Below, in pieces: positions 25,255 to 33,752 of a stretch of DNA of 64,000 bases. This stretch comes from Chloroflexota bacterium (GTDB lineage: Bacteria; Chloroflexota; Anaerolineae; Aggregatilineales; Phototrophicaceae). Every line of letters begins with the position of its first letter. Positions within the stretch are counted from its first letter, which is position 1. The translations under genes were made by a program, and so were the position numbers. The DNA lies in the NCBI GenBank assembly GCA_028875245.1, contig JAPPEU010000010.1, forward strand, positions 1 through 64,000. Direction: 5' to 3'. The notes beneath the pieces were generated by a model. That model was not told the origin of the DNA and did no database searches. It was given only the letters and a program-made list of their open reading frames with translations.

Positions 25255-26150
25255 GGAAGCTCCACCTTCCTCTGCCAGCCCACATCTACAAATTCGACTT
25301 GCTGCTGGCATTCGTCAGGCGCATTGCGCATCCGGCGCGCCTCGTCGTGCAGGATGGCGCATTGTGGCGTTTCACTGGCGGCCAGCTCTTGTCTTATCGT
25401 CAGGCGGGCGGCGCGATAGTAGTCTGCGGTGAAGGCTCGCGCGCTGAAGACGCCGCGTTCCTCAAGCGCAAATCTCGCCATTGCCTGGGGCTATGCGCCG
25501 ACCTGACGGCGTTTTTCGACTTCGCCCAACGGGACGACCGCTTGTGGCGCGTCATCGAACCCGTCTATGGAACGCCGCTATTTTGCACCGAGACCGTCTT
25601 TGAGGCGCTTGTCACGCTGATCATCGAACAGCATATCACCTGGAAGACCGCGATGCGCGCGCAGCAAACCCTGATGCAAATCTTTCACAGCGGCGCCCAG
25701 GTCGGCCGGGCGACGGTTTATGATTTTCCCCAGCCGCGGCAGTTGGCCGGCGCCAAGCGGGCGGACCTGAAGCCGCTGAAGATAACCAACCGGCGCATTG
25801 ACATGATCATCAACATCGCATCGGCGGTATCAAATGGCGAACTCGACCTGGAGTCAATAAGCGCGCTTCAGCCGCGGACGGCTTATGAGCGCTTGCTGAC
25901 GATCAAGGGCGTCGGCCATTGGACGGCGAATAATACGCTGGGGCGGGCGCTGGGCGCTTATCCCACCATCAGCCAAAATGATGTCGCCCTGCAAGCCGCC
26001 GTTGCTCGCTACTTTCACGGCGGCGCGCCGGTGAAAAGCGCGGAGCTTGTTGTGGACACCCTGACTGAGTACGGAGAATTTGCCGGTTTGGCCGGCCATT
26101 TCACGCTGCTGCGCTGGGTGTTGGATCGCTATCCGCCGATTTCGCGCTAG
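25251..26150 (+). CDS. AlkA-like HhH-GPD DNA glycosylase
   Basis: A 299-residue base-excision repair enzyme that removes alkylated bases. The N-terminal AlkA-N-like region (1-110) precedes the helical HhH-GPD core. The helix-hairpin-helix reads TIKGVGHWTANNTLGRALG, and the catalytic Asp is in ISQNDVALQAAV, the position used by AlkA and the 3-methyladenine glycosylases. There is no iron-sulfur cluster tail. The ATG is within the previous stop (ATGA), so translation is coupled to the membrane protein despite no clear functional link. Confidence 0.85.
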   Translation: MRKLHLPLPAHIYKFDLLLAFVRRIAHPARLVVQDGALWRFTGGQLLSYRQAGGAIVVCGEGSRAEDAAFLKRKSRHCLGLCADLTAFFDFAQRDDRLWRVIEPVYGTPLFCTETVFEALVTLIIEQHITWKTAMRAQQTLMQIFHSGAQVGRATVYDFPQPRQLAGAKRADLKPLKITNRRIDMIINIASAVSNGELDLESISALQPRTAYERLLTIKGVGHWTANNTLGRALGAYPTISQNDVALQAAVARYFHGGAPVKSAELVVDTLTEYGEFAGLAGHFTLLRWVLDRYPPISR

Positions 26151-26167
26151 CCCGGGCTGAGCCCGCC

Positions 26168-27097
26168 CTAAGCCGAGAGCTCGTCGTAGAGCAGCTCCTG
26201 ATTGAGCGATTGCAGCACGGTGTCTTCGCTTTCCAGCGTGAGCGAGGCGGCGGTCACGCCCAGGCGCATCGCCTCATCAATGGGCACATCGTTGAGGATG
26301 CCGAAAATCACCGCGCCGGAAAAGGCATCGCCCGCGCCGGCGGTATCGACGACCTCGGTGTGGATCGCCCTGATATAGCCGCCGCCACTGCTGTCAGCAT
26401 AAGCCAGGCCATGCTCGCCCAGGGTGACGACCGCGATATTGGCGCCCATGTTGACGAGTTGCTGGGCGGTGCCGATGGCAGAATCGCGCTCGGTGGCCGG
26501 CTCGCTCAGCGAGCAGAGGGCGGCAGTTTCGCTGGCGTTCGGCACGATCAGATAGAGATTGGGGATGAAACGGCGCAGGCGGCTGGCCATCAGCGGCGAT
26601 GTCGGGTCGGCGCAGACGCGGGCCCGGTGTCGCATCGCCAACTCAAACAAAGTGTCAAGCGCTTCTTCGGGCAGGGTGGCGTCGATCACAACCAGGGCCG
26701 CCTCTTCAAACAGCCCTTCGTGCTCCATCAAATAATCTGAATCGAGCGAACCGGCGATGCTCAAGTCGTCGACGCGCGTGCAACTGTCGTCCGAATGATA
26801 GAGCAGCATGGAAGTGGCTGTGCGCGCGCCGCCGACACGGAGCACGCGGCTGCAATCAATGCCGGCAAGCATCGAATGCGTGATGAGATGCTGGCCGATG
26901 TCATCGTCGGCGATGGCGGATAGCAGCACGGTATTGATATCGAGCCGCGCCAGATTTTCGGCGATATTGCGGGCGACGCCGCTTACGGAAGCATGGATAT
27001 GCCCGTATTGGCGCATGCCCGGCCGCAGCGTGTCAACGGTCCTGCCACTGATATCCAACACGGCCGAGCCGATAACCAGGACATATTCGCCATTCAT
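26168..27097 (-). CDS. PfkB-family carbohydrate/nucleoside kinase, PsuK-like
   Basis: A 309-residue ribokinase-fold kinase. GVARNIAENLARL replaces the usual GGxxxN substrate motif and is close to pseudouridine kinase PsuK. The ATP/anion-hole motif DTAGAGDAFSGAVI, with the catalytic Asp, is intact. A PsuG glycosidase gene, the normal PsuK partner, is not visible in the window, so pseudouridine is suggested but not certain. The ATG at 27097 has GAGGAG eight bases upstream. It lies 21 bp from the FGE-like gene on the same strand. Confidence 0.82.
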   Translation of the reverse strand: MNGEYVLVIGSAVLDISGRTVDTLRPGMRQYGHIHASVSGVARNIAENLARLDINTVLLSAIADDDIGQHLITHSMLAGIDCSRVLRVGGARTATSMLLYHSDDSCTRVDDLSIAGSLDSDYLMEHEGLFEEAALVVIDATLPEEALDTLFELAMRHRARVCADPTSPLMASRLRRFIPNLYLIVPNASETAALCSLSEPATERDSAIGTAQQLVNMGANIAVVTLGEHGLAYADSSGGGYIRAIHTEVVDTAGAGDAFSGAVIFGILNDVPIDEAMRLGVTAASLTLESEDTVLQSLNQELLYDELSA

Positions 27098-27118
27098 TGC
27101 CGCGCTCCTCGCCACCGG

Positions 27119-28555
27119 CTAACCGGCGGAACTTGATGTGCCGGTCTCATCGGACCGGTTGGCTTCCGGGGGCGGCGGCAGCGTCGGTTGCGCATCGCTC
27201 GCCTCCGTGCTTGCCGGCGGTGCGGGCGGCACATCGACGCCCAGATTCGCCGGGTTCAAATTGGCCGAGCCGATGATGGCCGCGTCAGCCGGGTCTTCAA
27301 CGCAGCGAAAGCCGATCCAACGGCGGAAGGCGTCGGGCCGCTCCGATTGGCGATGCACCGTGCGGCTGAAGAAGGGCACGCCATTCCAGGAGCCGCCCCG
27401 CAGCACCTTCTGCTGCCCGTTAATGGGTCCGGTCGGGTTGAGGGCGTTGCCGCCGCGCGCCCGCTCTTCGTAATGCCGCTCGCTGTAGTAATCGCTGACC
27501 CACTCGGCGACGTTGCCCGCCATGTCATAGGCGCCGTAGAAGCTCGCGCCCAGCGGTATACTGCCGACCTGCAAGGAACCCGGCGGCGCGTCTAGCGGCC
27601 GATTTGTTTTCGCCAGGGCATTGTCCCAGGCGTTGCCCCAGGGATAAATGCGCCCATCATCGGCGCGGGCGGCGCGCTCCCATTCGGCTTCGGTGGGCAG
27701 GCGGCGTCCGACCGCTTCACAATACTCGCGGGCGCCGTACCAGGTCACGCCGTAGACGGGATGCTGCGACAAGCCGGTTCCAATTGTGTAGGTCGAGCCG
27801 TCAAAGATGATCGGCGCGTCGGCGCTCTCGTTTTGTGTTTGAATGCAGGGAAAGCCGGCGCAGCGATTGATATGGGCATCAGGCCCGCGAACGTTTAGAA
27901 AGGCGACATACTGGTCAAATGAGACTTCGGTCGATTCCAGCAGGAAGGAATCGACAGTGACCTGGTGCGCGGGGAATGAGTCTTGCGCATAACGCGCTTC
28001 ACAAATGCCGGCATCGCGCGTCACGCATTGGCGGACGGCTTCCGTCACTTCGCCCGGCGTCGTGCCCATTACATAGACGCCGCCGGGGATGGTCACCGTC
28101 AGGCTGCGGATCAGCCTGAATATCTCCGGAATCTCGCTGGTAGGCGCGAGCGTCGGCGCTGGAATGTCGGTCGGGGCGTCGGTGGGGCTCGCCGTTGGCT
28201 GCACTTGCACCGAAATGACTTCGCCGGCTGCGTCCTGGGCGGGCGTCGGCTGCTCGCCAGGCCCTCCCGCCGCGGCGGCGGATGCCGGATCCGGCGTCGC
28301 CGTCACGACGATGAATTGCGACACGGGCGTACCCCGGGGCAAACTCGCGTCTTCGGTGGCCGTCATCACGACGTGCACGACGGTCGTGTGGACCTCCGGC
28401 GCGACAGTGGGCAGAAAAAAAGCCGGGAGAGTCCCTTCGAGCATGATGCCGATCATGACGCTCAACCCGCAAAATAGACCGGGAATGAAGCCAATCAAAG
28501 CCCATTGCCAGGCGGCGCTGCGCTGGCGCCGGCCGCCGATAGGTCTGTAGGACAT
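27119..28555 (-). CDS. Membrane-anchored FGE/SUMF1-like protein
   Basis: A 478-residue protein. A cytoplasmic N-terminus with Arg-rich start and one transmembrane helix (about 16-40) is followed by a long Thr/Pro/Ala-rich stalk (VVTATPDPAS, PTASPTDAPTD). The formylglycine-generating-enzyme-like fold spans about 150-425: VYVMGTT, HQVTVDSFLLESTEVSFDQ, RRLPTEAEWERAARA, DMAGNVAEWVSDYY and VLRGGSWNG. The oxygenase Cys pair characteristic of true FGE is not evident, so it is probably one of the many C-type-lectin-like relatives lacking formylglycine chemistry. It ends in a second Pro/Ser-rich tail. The likely setting is the outer face of the membrane. Confidence 0.85.
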   Translation of the reverse strand: MSYRPIGGRRQRSAAWQWALIGFIPGLFCGLSVMIGIMLEGTLPAFFLPTVAPEVHTTVVHVVMTATEDASLPRGTPVSQFIVVTATPDPASAAAAGGPGEQPTPAQDAAGEVISVQVQPTASPTDAPTDIPAPTLAPTSEIPEIFRLIRSLTVTIPGGVYVMGTTPGEVTEAVRQCVTRDAGICEARYAQDSFPAHQVTVDSFLLESTEVSFDQYVAFLNVRGPDAHINRCAGFPCIQTQNESADAPIIFDGSTYTIGTGLSQHPVYGVTWYGAREYCEAVGRRLPTEAEWERAARADDGRIYPWGNAWDNALAKTNRPLDAPPGSLQVGSIPLGASFYGAYDMAGNVAEWVSDYYSERHYEERARGGNALNPTGPINGQQKVLRGGSWNGVPFFSRTVHRQSERPDAFRRWIGFRCVEDPADAAIIGSANLNPANLGVDVPPAPPASTEASDAQPTLPPPPEANRSDETGTSSSAG

Positions 28556-28710
28556 GCGGTCTCTCCTTCAGGTTGACCTGCTGAGCCTCGCCCGACGATG
28601 GAGCCGGCTGGTCTCTAATAGCGTAAAGCACAATTCATCGTTCTGCAATTGTAGGTGGTCTGCGCGGCGCGTCTCGCTTCGCTTGACAGGCGCTGGCCAA
28701 AGGTTTAGGC

Positions 28711-29760
28711 TTGGTTGAAAGTGTCTTGTCGGGACGCCTCATCTTGACCCGAATCAGCCTTCAAACCGCGGCCGCGCCTGCGACGGATGTCGATGGCTTG
28801 CGCCCGGTCAATTTGCGCCGGGATTTGCGTCCGCTAGCCGACCTGATCGAATTGGTCTTCGCCGATTCGATGGATAGCAGCGGTCGCTCGGCGATCCGTG
28901 AAATGCGCTATCTAAGCCATTTGGGCTATGGGCTCAACCTCATTGCGCGGATGAATGATCTGGCGCTCGGCATCAGCCTGGGCTTCGTGTACGTATGCGA
29001 CGGCAAACTGGTCGGGAATGTTTCTGTTTATCCGGCCGGTTATCCGAAATCACTGGGCGAGACCTGGATTCTGGCCAATGTCGCCGTGCACCCGGATTAT
29101 CAGCGGCGCGGCATCGCTCATGATTTGGTCGCCGCCAGCCTGGCCATGATCCGCAAGCGAGCGGGCGCGCGCGTCATCCTCCAGGTAAACTGCGACAACA
29201 TCCCCGCGCAGCGACTCTATGAAAAGCAGGGCTTCATCCATGAACGCGCCTGGCGCTTATGGCGGCGCAGCGGTTTTCTGCGTTCCCCCATCTCCGCGGA
29301 TTCCGGCCTGCCTGTCTCAGGTATGCGAGGCGGCGAATGGAGAGCGGAGCTGGCCCTGGCGCAAGTGGCGCGCCCCAACGCCCTGGGCGGGCTCGGCTGG
29401 CTGAAGCCGGTGCACCGAGCGGCATTCGCGCCGCCGGCCTGGAAGCGGCTTCTCAACATGATTTCTCTCAGCGGGCTGGAACGGCAGGTCATTCGTGACG
29501 AGGTTTCGCGGGAAATTCTGGCCTCATGCTGGCTGGAAAGCGCAATGAGCATCAGCAGCGTCCGCGGCTGGCTGTTTGCGTCGCCTCAGGTTGATGAGCG
29601 CCCCTACATGGAAGCCTTGATCAACAACGTCGTGACCCGCCACGAGCGTGCCACGATCCACATTGAACATCCGCGGGACGATGAGGTTGTGAACGGTCTG
29701 CTGAAGGATCATCAGTTCACGGTCAAGCGCGAATTGTGTCACATGCGGCTTGATCTCTAA
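28711..29760 (+). CDS. GNAT N-acetyltransferase with C-terminal extension
   Basis: A 349-residue protein. Residues about 40-175 form a GNAT domain with ILANVAVHPDYQRRGIAHDLVAAS (acetyl-CoA loop) and VNCDNIPAQRLYEKQGF. The remaining 170 residues show a second, degenerate GNAT-like half ending in HERATIHIEHPRDDEVVNGLL. Start is uncertain: TTG at 28711 or TTG at 28726, no ATG nearby. The substrate is unknown. Confidence 0.7.
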   Translation: MVESVLSGRLILTRISLQTAAAPATDVDGLRPVNLRRDLRPLADLIELVFADSMDSSGRSAIREMRYLSHLGYGLNLIARMNDLALGISLGFVYVCDGKLVGNVSVYPAGYPKSLGETWILANVAVHPDYQRRGIAHDLVAASLAMIRKRAGARVILQVNCDNIPAQRLYEKQGFIHERAWRLWRRSGFLRSPISADSGLPVSGMRGGEWRAELALAQVARPNALGGLGWLKPVHRAAFAPPAWKRLLNMISLSGLERQVIRDEVSREILASCWLESAMSISSVRGWLFASPQVDERPYMEALINNVVTRHERATIHIEHPRDDEVVNGLLKDHQFTVKRELCHMRLDL

Positions 29761-29784
29761 GGCTGGCGCAAGATGGATATGCGC

Positions 29785-31659
29785 TCAGGCGCTGTCATGA
29801 TCGCGCCTTTCAGAGCGCAGTCGCTGCGGACGGCGGTCGCGCGCCGGATTTTTGGTCCCGGCATTTGCGCTGGTTTCGCGTCGAGCGGCGGCCATGATTT
29901 TGCGCGGCAGTCGCGGCGGCCGGTTTCGGTCCGGGTTGCTCGCCGCCCGTATCGCGCCCTCATTCAATGCGGCCTCATCCGCCGAGACAGCGCCAGCTGA
30001 GTGGCCTGCGGCGCCTGAGCTTTGCAGCGCGGCGGCCGCGTTGGCGGTCAGCGTTCCCCCATTCGCCCCTCCCAGATATTCGTCGAGGATCTGTCGCTGC
30101 TGGCGGGCGTCGTATTTCGCGCGGCGCTCGCTCTTGTTGTGTTGGCGGCGGGAGATTTCTTGTTGTATCTTCTGCGGGTTGGAAACACGGTGAAACATCT
30201 TGGGTTCGTCCGCGCCGACTAGGGACATTCGCACATCGCCATATTTCATCAGCGCGGCGAAGAAGCCGCTGGTCACCGATTCCACATTGTCGATCCGCTC
30301 GACCAAGATCTGGTCGCGCAGGCTTTGCAGGAAGAAGGGTCGCTTGTGCACCAGCGTAATGGTGTCGTCCGAGATGATATAGAGATCGTTGCGCCAGTCC
30401 CAATCCATCCAGTAATAAGCGAGGCAGCCCACCAGCAGGCCGACAAATGCGACGGGCATGGCGACGATGCGCATATCCGCGCTGATGAAGGCGGCGCTGA
30501 GCAGAAGGGCGGCCAGCGAGACGAGAATGACCAGGATGGGCAGGGCAGTGTGCTGAGCCCAAACGCTGACATGTTTGCGAAAGACAATATCGCCGTTGCT
30601 CATCAAAATGCGCGAGCTGAGATAACCGTTGCTGCCTCGCAGCGGCCTCGGCGGGCTGTCAGGAGCCGCCGCCGTCGCTGCGGCGTCATCATCGCTGTCG
30701 CCGGCCAGCCAGCGCTGCATTTCCGCGCGCATTATCTTGTGATGTCTTTGCGCCCGCCGGCTCTCAAAGTAAGCGCGGTCTTCAATGATTAGCTTTTGAA
30801 ATTGTTCCGGGTTGGGCATGAAATCCAGCTCGAGGTTGCCCTGGGCGCCGGCTGTCTTGACGATGACCGTGCCATAACGGAAGAGCCGTGCGAAGGGATC
30901 AGACGGGGGAAACTCAAAATTGATCTCGTGCACGCTTTCCAAGCCCACCTGGGTGACTTGCCGATACAAGGCCAGGATCGTTCGGTTGATGCGGATGATG
31001 CGCTGGTCCGTCACAATGACGGAGTCGTTGCGCCATTCCAGATAAAAGTAAACCAGCGCCAGGCCGGGCAACAAGATGGACAGGCCAAACAAAATCAGCG
31101 ACAGGGCTTGCGTCTCGAGGCTGAAGGCGCCCAGCCACATCGCCGGCATCAGCATCAGCGGCAGCCAGGCCGTCCGTACAAAGGACCACCAATGGCGATG
31201 CGCGCGGATGAGGATTTCTTCGTCTTCGCGCTGTTCCGCGAACTGAAGGCTGACCGGCGCCCCGCTTGCGCTGTCAACTTGGCCGAAAGCGCTGCGAAGC
31301 GCCGGCTGTTCATTGAGCAGGCGCTGAAATCCGGCGCGGCTGAGTTTGAGTACGGTAACGGGCTGCGCCGCGCGCAAACTGGCGGATTGAACGGCCTCGC
31401 TATACAGGGCTTCATGATTGATGTGCTGACCGGCCGACAGGGTCGCCAAAGCCAGTTGGCTGCCGTCAGCCTCAGTATGAAAAAGCAGCGCCTCGCCCGC
31501 TGCCAGGATCAGCATGCCATTGGCGGGCTGGCCTTGCAGAAAAATGTCCTCGCCCGCTCGATAGCTCTCAGGTTCCAGCGCGCCGGCGATTAAGCTCAGT
31601 TGCGCCGGGCCCAACCCGGAGAAAAACGGGATGCTCTCCAGCCAGGTGTTGTCCTGCAT
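29785..31659 (-). CDS. cNMP-binding and double bacterial-PH membrane protein
   Basis: A 624-residue protein. Residues 1-125 form a cyclic-nucleotide-binding-like beta roll (FLQGQPANGMLILAAGEALLFHTE). Two membrane-anchored bacterial PH-like (bPH2/YdbT) modules follow. Each has a hydrophobic hairpin (LPLMLMPAMWLGAFSL..., LPILVILVSLAALLLSAAF...), then a WRND(S/L) turn (WRNDSVIVTDQRIIRI and WRNDLYIISDDTITLV) and a PH-like sheet. The last 110 residues are Arg/Ala-rich and disordered. The phosphate-binding Arg of true cAMP receptors is not obvious. It is probably a membrane-associated sensor. The start at MQDNTWLESIPFFSGL is preferred to an upstream ATG. Confidence 0.8.
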   Translation of the reverse strand: MQDNTWLESIPFFSGLGPAQLSLIAGALEPESYRAGEDIFLQGQPANGMLILAAGEALLFHTEADGSQLALATLSAGQHINHEALYSEAVQSASLRAAQPVTVLKLSRAGFQRLLNEQPALRSAFGQVDSASGAPVSLQFAEQREDEEILIRAHRHWWSFVRTAWLPLMLMPAMWLGAFSLETQALSLILFGLSILLPGLALVYFYLEWRNDSVIVTDQRIIRINRTILALYRQVTQVGLESVHEINFEFPPSDPFARLFRYGTVIVKTAGAQGNLELDFMPNPEQFQKLIIEDRAYFESRRAQRHHKIMRAEMQRWLAGDSDDDAAATAAAPDSPPRPLRGSNGYLSSRILMSNGDIVFRKHVSVWAQHTALPILVILVSLAALLLSAAFISADMRIVAMPVAFVGLLVGCLAYYWMDWDWRNDLYIISDDTITLVHKRPFFLQSLRDQILVERIDNVESVTSGFFAALMKYGDVRMSLVGADEPKMFHRVSNPQKIQQEISRRQHNKSERRAKYDARQQRQILDEYLGGANGGTLTANAAAALQSSGAAGHSAGAVSADEAALNEGAIRAASNPDRNRPPRLPRKIMAAARRETSANAGTKNPARDRRPQRLRSERRDHDSA

Positions 31660-31958
31660 GACTCGCCGTCCAGTCGCCGGGCTGCCTCGCGTCGAGTATA
31701 GCATGGTCAGCATTTTCCTACTCAGCGCCAGTTCGCCGAGGGAGCAATCACATTAGAAACATAATGCGCCGATCGTTTCTGCAAATCTGCTGCAGCCGAC
31801 ACATGAACGGCGGGCGACTCAAAGATTCGGACCGACGGCACAATGGGTCTGCGGGTCAATTTATGCAGCGCGCCAGCCCGCGAGCGGCAAGCTCTCGATA
31901 TTCTGGCAAAGCGTGTTATAATGACGCTGGATTCTTAGAACGAGAGCAGGGAGCTACC
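31660..31958. other. Divergent promoter region of PH-domain gene and tatA
   Basis: About 300 bp. Apart from the tatA extended -10 at 31914-31922 nothing recognisable is present. Confidence 0.5.
31914..31922 (+). promoter_or_regulatory. Extended -10 promoter of tatA
   Basis: A perfect TGTTATAAT 37 bp before the tatA ATG. Confidence 0.6.
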
Positions 31959-32141
31959 ATGCCGAATCTGGGACCAACTGAATTGTTCATCGTGCTGATT
32001 ATTGTAGTTTTGCTTTTTGGCGTGGGCCGCGTCTCGCGCATCGGCGGCGAATTGGGCTCGGCGGTTGCCAATTTCCGCAAGGGCTTGCAAGAAGGCGCCA
32101 AGGGCAAGAGCGAAGAGGCGGACCAGCCCGAAACTGTTTAG
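31959..32141 (+). CDS. tatA: Twin-arginine translocase subunit TatA/E
   Basis: A 60-residue subunit of the Tat pore, which exports folded proteins. The N-terminal helix (LGPTELFIVLIIVVLLFGVG) is followed by the FG(x)xxRI hinge and an amphipathic helix (ELGSAVANFRKGLQEGAK). AGGGAG lies six bases from ATG. TatC is not in the window. A Tat-exported binding protein is encoded at 63143. Confidence 0.93.
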   Translation: MPNLGPTELFIVLIIVVLLFGVGRVSRIGGELGSAVANFRKGLQEGAKGKSEEADQPETV

Positions 32142-32151
32142 CCTTCGCGGC

Positions 32152-32631
32152 TTAGCGCTTCTTTTCCGCGTCTTGAAGGGCTCGCTCGATGAGCGCCTTC
32201 GGGCGCAGGACTTCTTTGTGCGGCAGGCCGGCGGGCAGCGTCAGGTTGTAATCCAGCGCCTCGCGATTGTAACGTTCGACCTGCTTGCGATAGTCTTCAG
32301 TAAAGCGATTCCATTTCGATTCGAATTCGGCCGCCAACACTAGCCTGCCGGCAGCTTCCGCCTGGCGCAAATCTTGCAGGTATCGCTGCGCTCGCTCGCT
32401 GATCAGGCGGCGCAGCGCGGTCGCCAACTGGTCAAGCCTCTCGCCCGTCTCGATCCATTCCGGCATTACATTGTGATCTTCCATTATTTTGAATGCCGCT
32501 CGCCATTCATTCGGCGTGCCGCCGCTGTCTTTGAGCTCCAGCTTCCGGCCCGCGCCGGGCAAATGCGATACATCGCCGTCGCCGATCATATCGGCAATTT
32601 GGCTGTCTACGATGCGTTTCCATTTGTTCAT
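32152..32631 (-). CDS. DUF1992 (DnaJ homologue subfamily C member 28-like) protein
   Basis: A 159-residue protein with the DUF1992 pattern: IADMIGDGDVSHLPGAGRKLEL in the first 35 residues, then a helical region LDQLATALRRLISERAQRYLQDL. In humans the domain is linked to DNAJC28; in bacteria it is found alone and is of unknown function. No J domain is present. It is convergent with tatA, separated by 10 bp. Confidence 0.8.
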   Translation of the reverse strand: MNKWKRIVDSQIADMIGDGDVSHLPGAGRKLELKDSGGTPNEWRAAFKIMEDHNVMPEWIETGERLDQLATALRRLISERAQRYLQDLRQAEAAGRLVLAAEFESKWNRFTEDYRKQVERYNREALDYNLTLPAGLPHKEVLRPKALIERALQDAEKKR

Positions 32632-32662
32632 CCGTCATCCTCTTTCCGCCGCCTGGTCAGCG

Positions 32663-33601
32663 CTATTCACCGTCGTTCGCCGGTAACCGCAAGGTGAGCA
32701 AGGCGCGGCCCGTTTCGTCGCTTAGGGTCAGCGCTTCGCCCGCCTGCCATATACTCGCGTCTTTGCCCCAGAAGCGGGCGTCAGCGGTGCTGGTTCCGCT
32801 GCGCGTATAAATCACGACTTCACCCTGCGGGAATAGCAATGTCACCGGAAAGTTGAAACTGTTGCCATCTTCATCGGACAGACTCCAGTTGCTCATATTG
32901 ACGCGCTCGCCAATATTTCGCAGGCGTATGGCTTCCGCCGTGATATCGCCCAAGCCTTCGACAGCGACAATCTCAAACTGCGCGTTCACCGGTGTGCTGG
33001 TGGCTTCAACCGCCGGCGCTTCGGCGACTTGGGAACCGGCCGCGGGTGAATCGCTCACTTCCTCCAGGCAGCCTTCCAGGGGCACGATGAGAATATCGCC
33101 GATCTGCAGATTCAGCGATGTTTCCAGCGTCAGATCATTGGCATCCAGCAGCTCCTGAAAGTCGGCGCCGTAGCGCAGGGCGACGCCGTAGGGCGTATCG
33201 CCGCTGAGGACAGCGTGATAGATGCAATGCTGTGGCTGTGGCGGCCCGCTCGCGCTAGACAGCGTCGGTGTGCTGAGCTCAACCTGGCGCGCGCCCAGCT
33301 CGACGGGGTCAATCGTCGCAGCCGCCTCGGTTGCCGCCTCCTCCGCGATGCTGAGCGGCAGTTGGACTTGCGTACGTTGGACGCCGGCCGGGGCAGCCGT
33401 CACCAGTTTGGGCGGCAGCGGCGTCGCGGTAATGACAATCTCCACGGTAATGATTTGTGGAACGTCCAGTTCTTCCGCGTCATCGCTGAGCAATTGCAGC
33501 GCGAAGAAAGTTCCGCTGGCGGCGGCGGCGAAGGTCAAACAGAGGAAGATAATTTGTGGGACGATGTTTCGGCGCCGCGCTGAAGCGGTACGTTCAATCA
33601 T
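32663..33601 (-). CDS. Membrane-anchored LysM and lamin-tail-domain protein
   Basis: A 312-residue protein with an N-terminal transmembrane helix (14-37) and a Pro/Thr linker. A LysM domain (about 130-177, YHAVLSGDTPYGVALRYGAD...IGDILIVPLEGC) binds peptidoglycan. Residues about 205-310 match the lamin-tail (LTD) Ig-like fold: IRLRNIGERVNMSNWSLSDEDGNSF and VVIYTRSGTS. LTD domains in bacterial surface proteins mediate envelope or matrix binding. It probably sits on the outer face of the membrane, tied to the wall. Confidence 0.82.
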   Translation of the reverse strand: MIERTASARRRNIVPQIIFLCLTFAAAASGTFFALQLLSDDAEELDVPQIITVEIVITATPLPPKLVTAAPAGVQRTQVQLPLSIAEEAATEAAATIDPVELGARQVELSTPTLSSASGPPQPQHCIYHAVLSGDTPYGVALRYGADFQELLDANDLTLETSLNLQIGDILIVPLEGCLEEVSDSPAAGSQVAEAPAVEATSTPVNAQFEIVAVEGLGDITAEAIRLRNIGERVNMSNWSLSDEDGNSFNFPVTLLFPQGEVVIYTRSGTSTADARFWGKDASIWQAGEALTLSDETGRALLTLRLPANDGE

Positions 33602-33685
33602 AGGCTTGCCTGCGCAATTGGGCGGTCACATTCGAATCCTAGCACAGGCGTACTAGGCTGGCAATCAGCAGGCGCCAGTGATTGC

Positions 33686-33713
33686 TTGAAAAGGGCTGAT
33701 GTTCAGTTACAAT
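33686..33713 (+). promoter_or_regulatory. Sigma-70 promoter of glgA
   Basis: TTGAAA (33686-33691), 16 bp, TACAAT (33708-33713). It lies 39 bp before ATG 33753 and downstream of the possible ATG at 33699, which rules that earlier start out. Confidence 0.5.
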
Positions 33714-33752
33714 CGCCAAGCGGACGAAGTGGCTGCGGCAAGACGAGGACGG

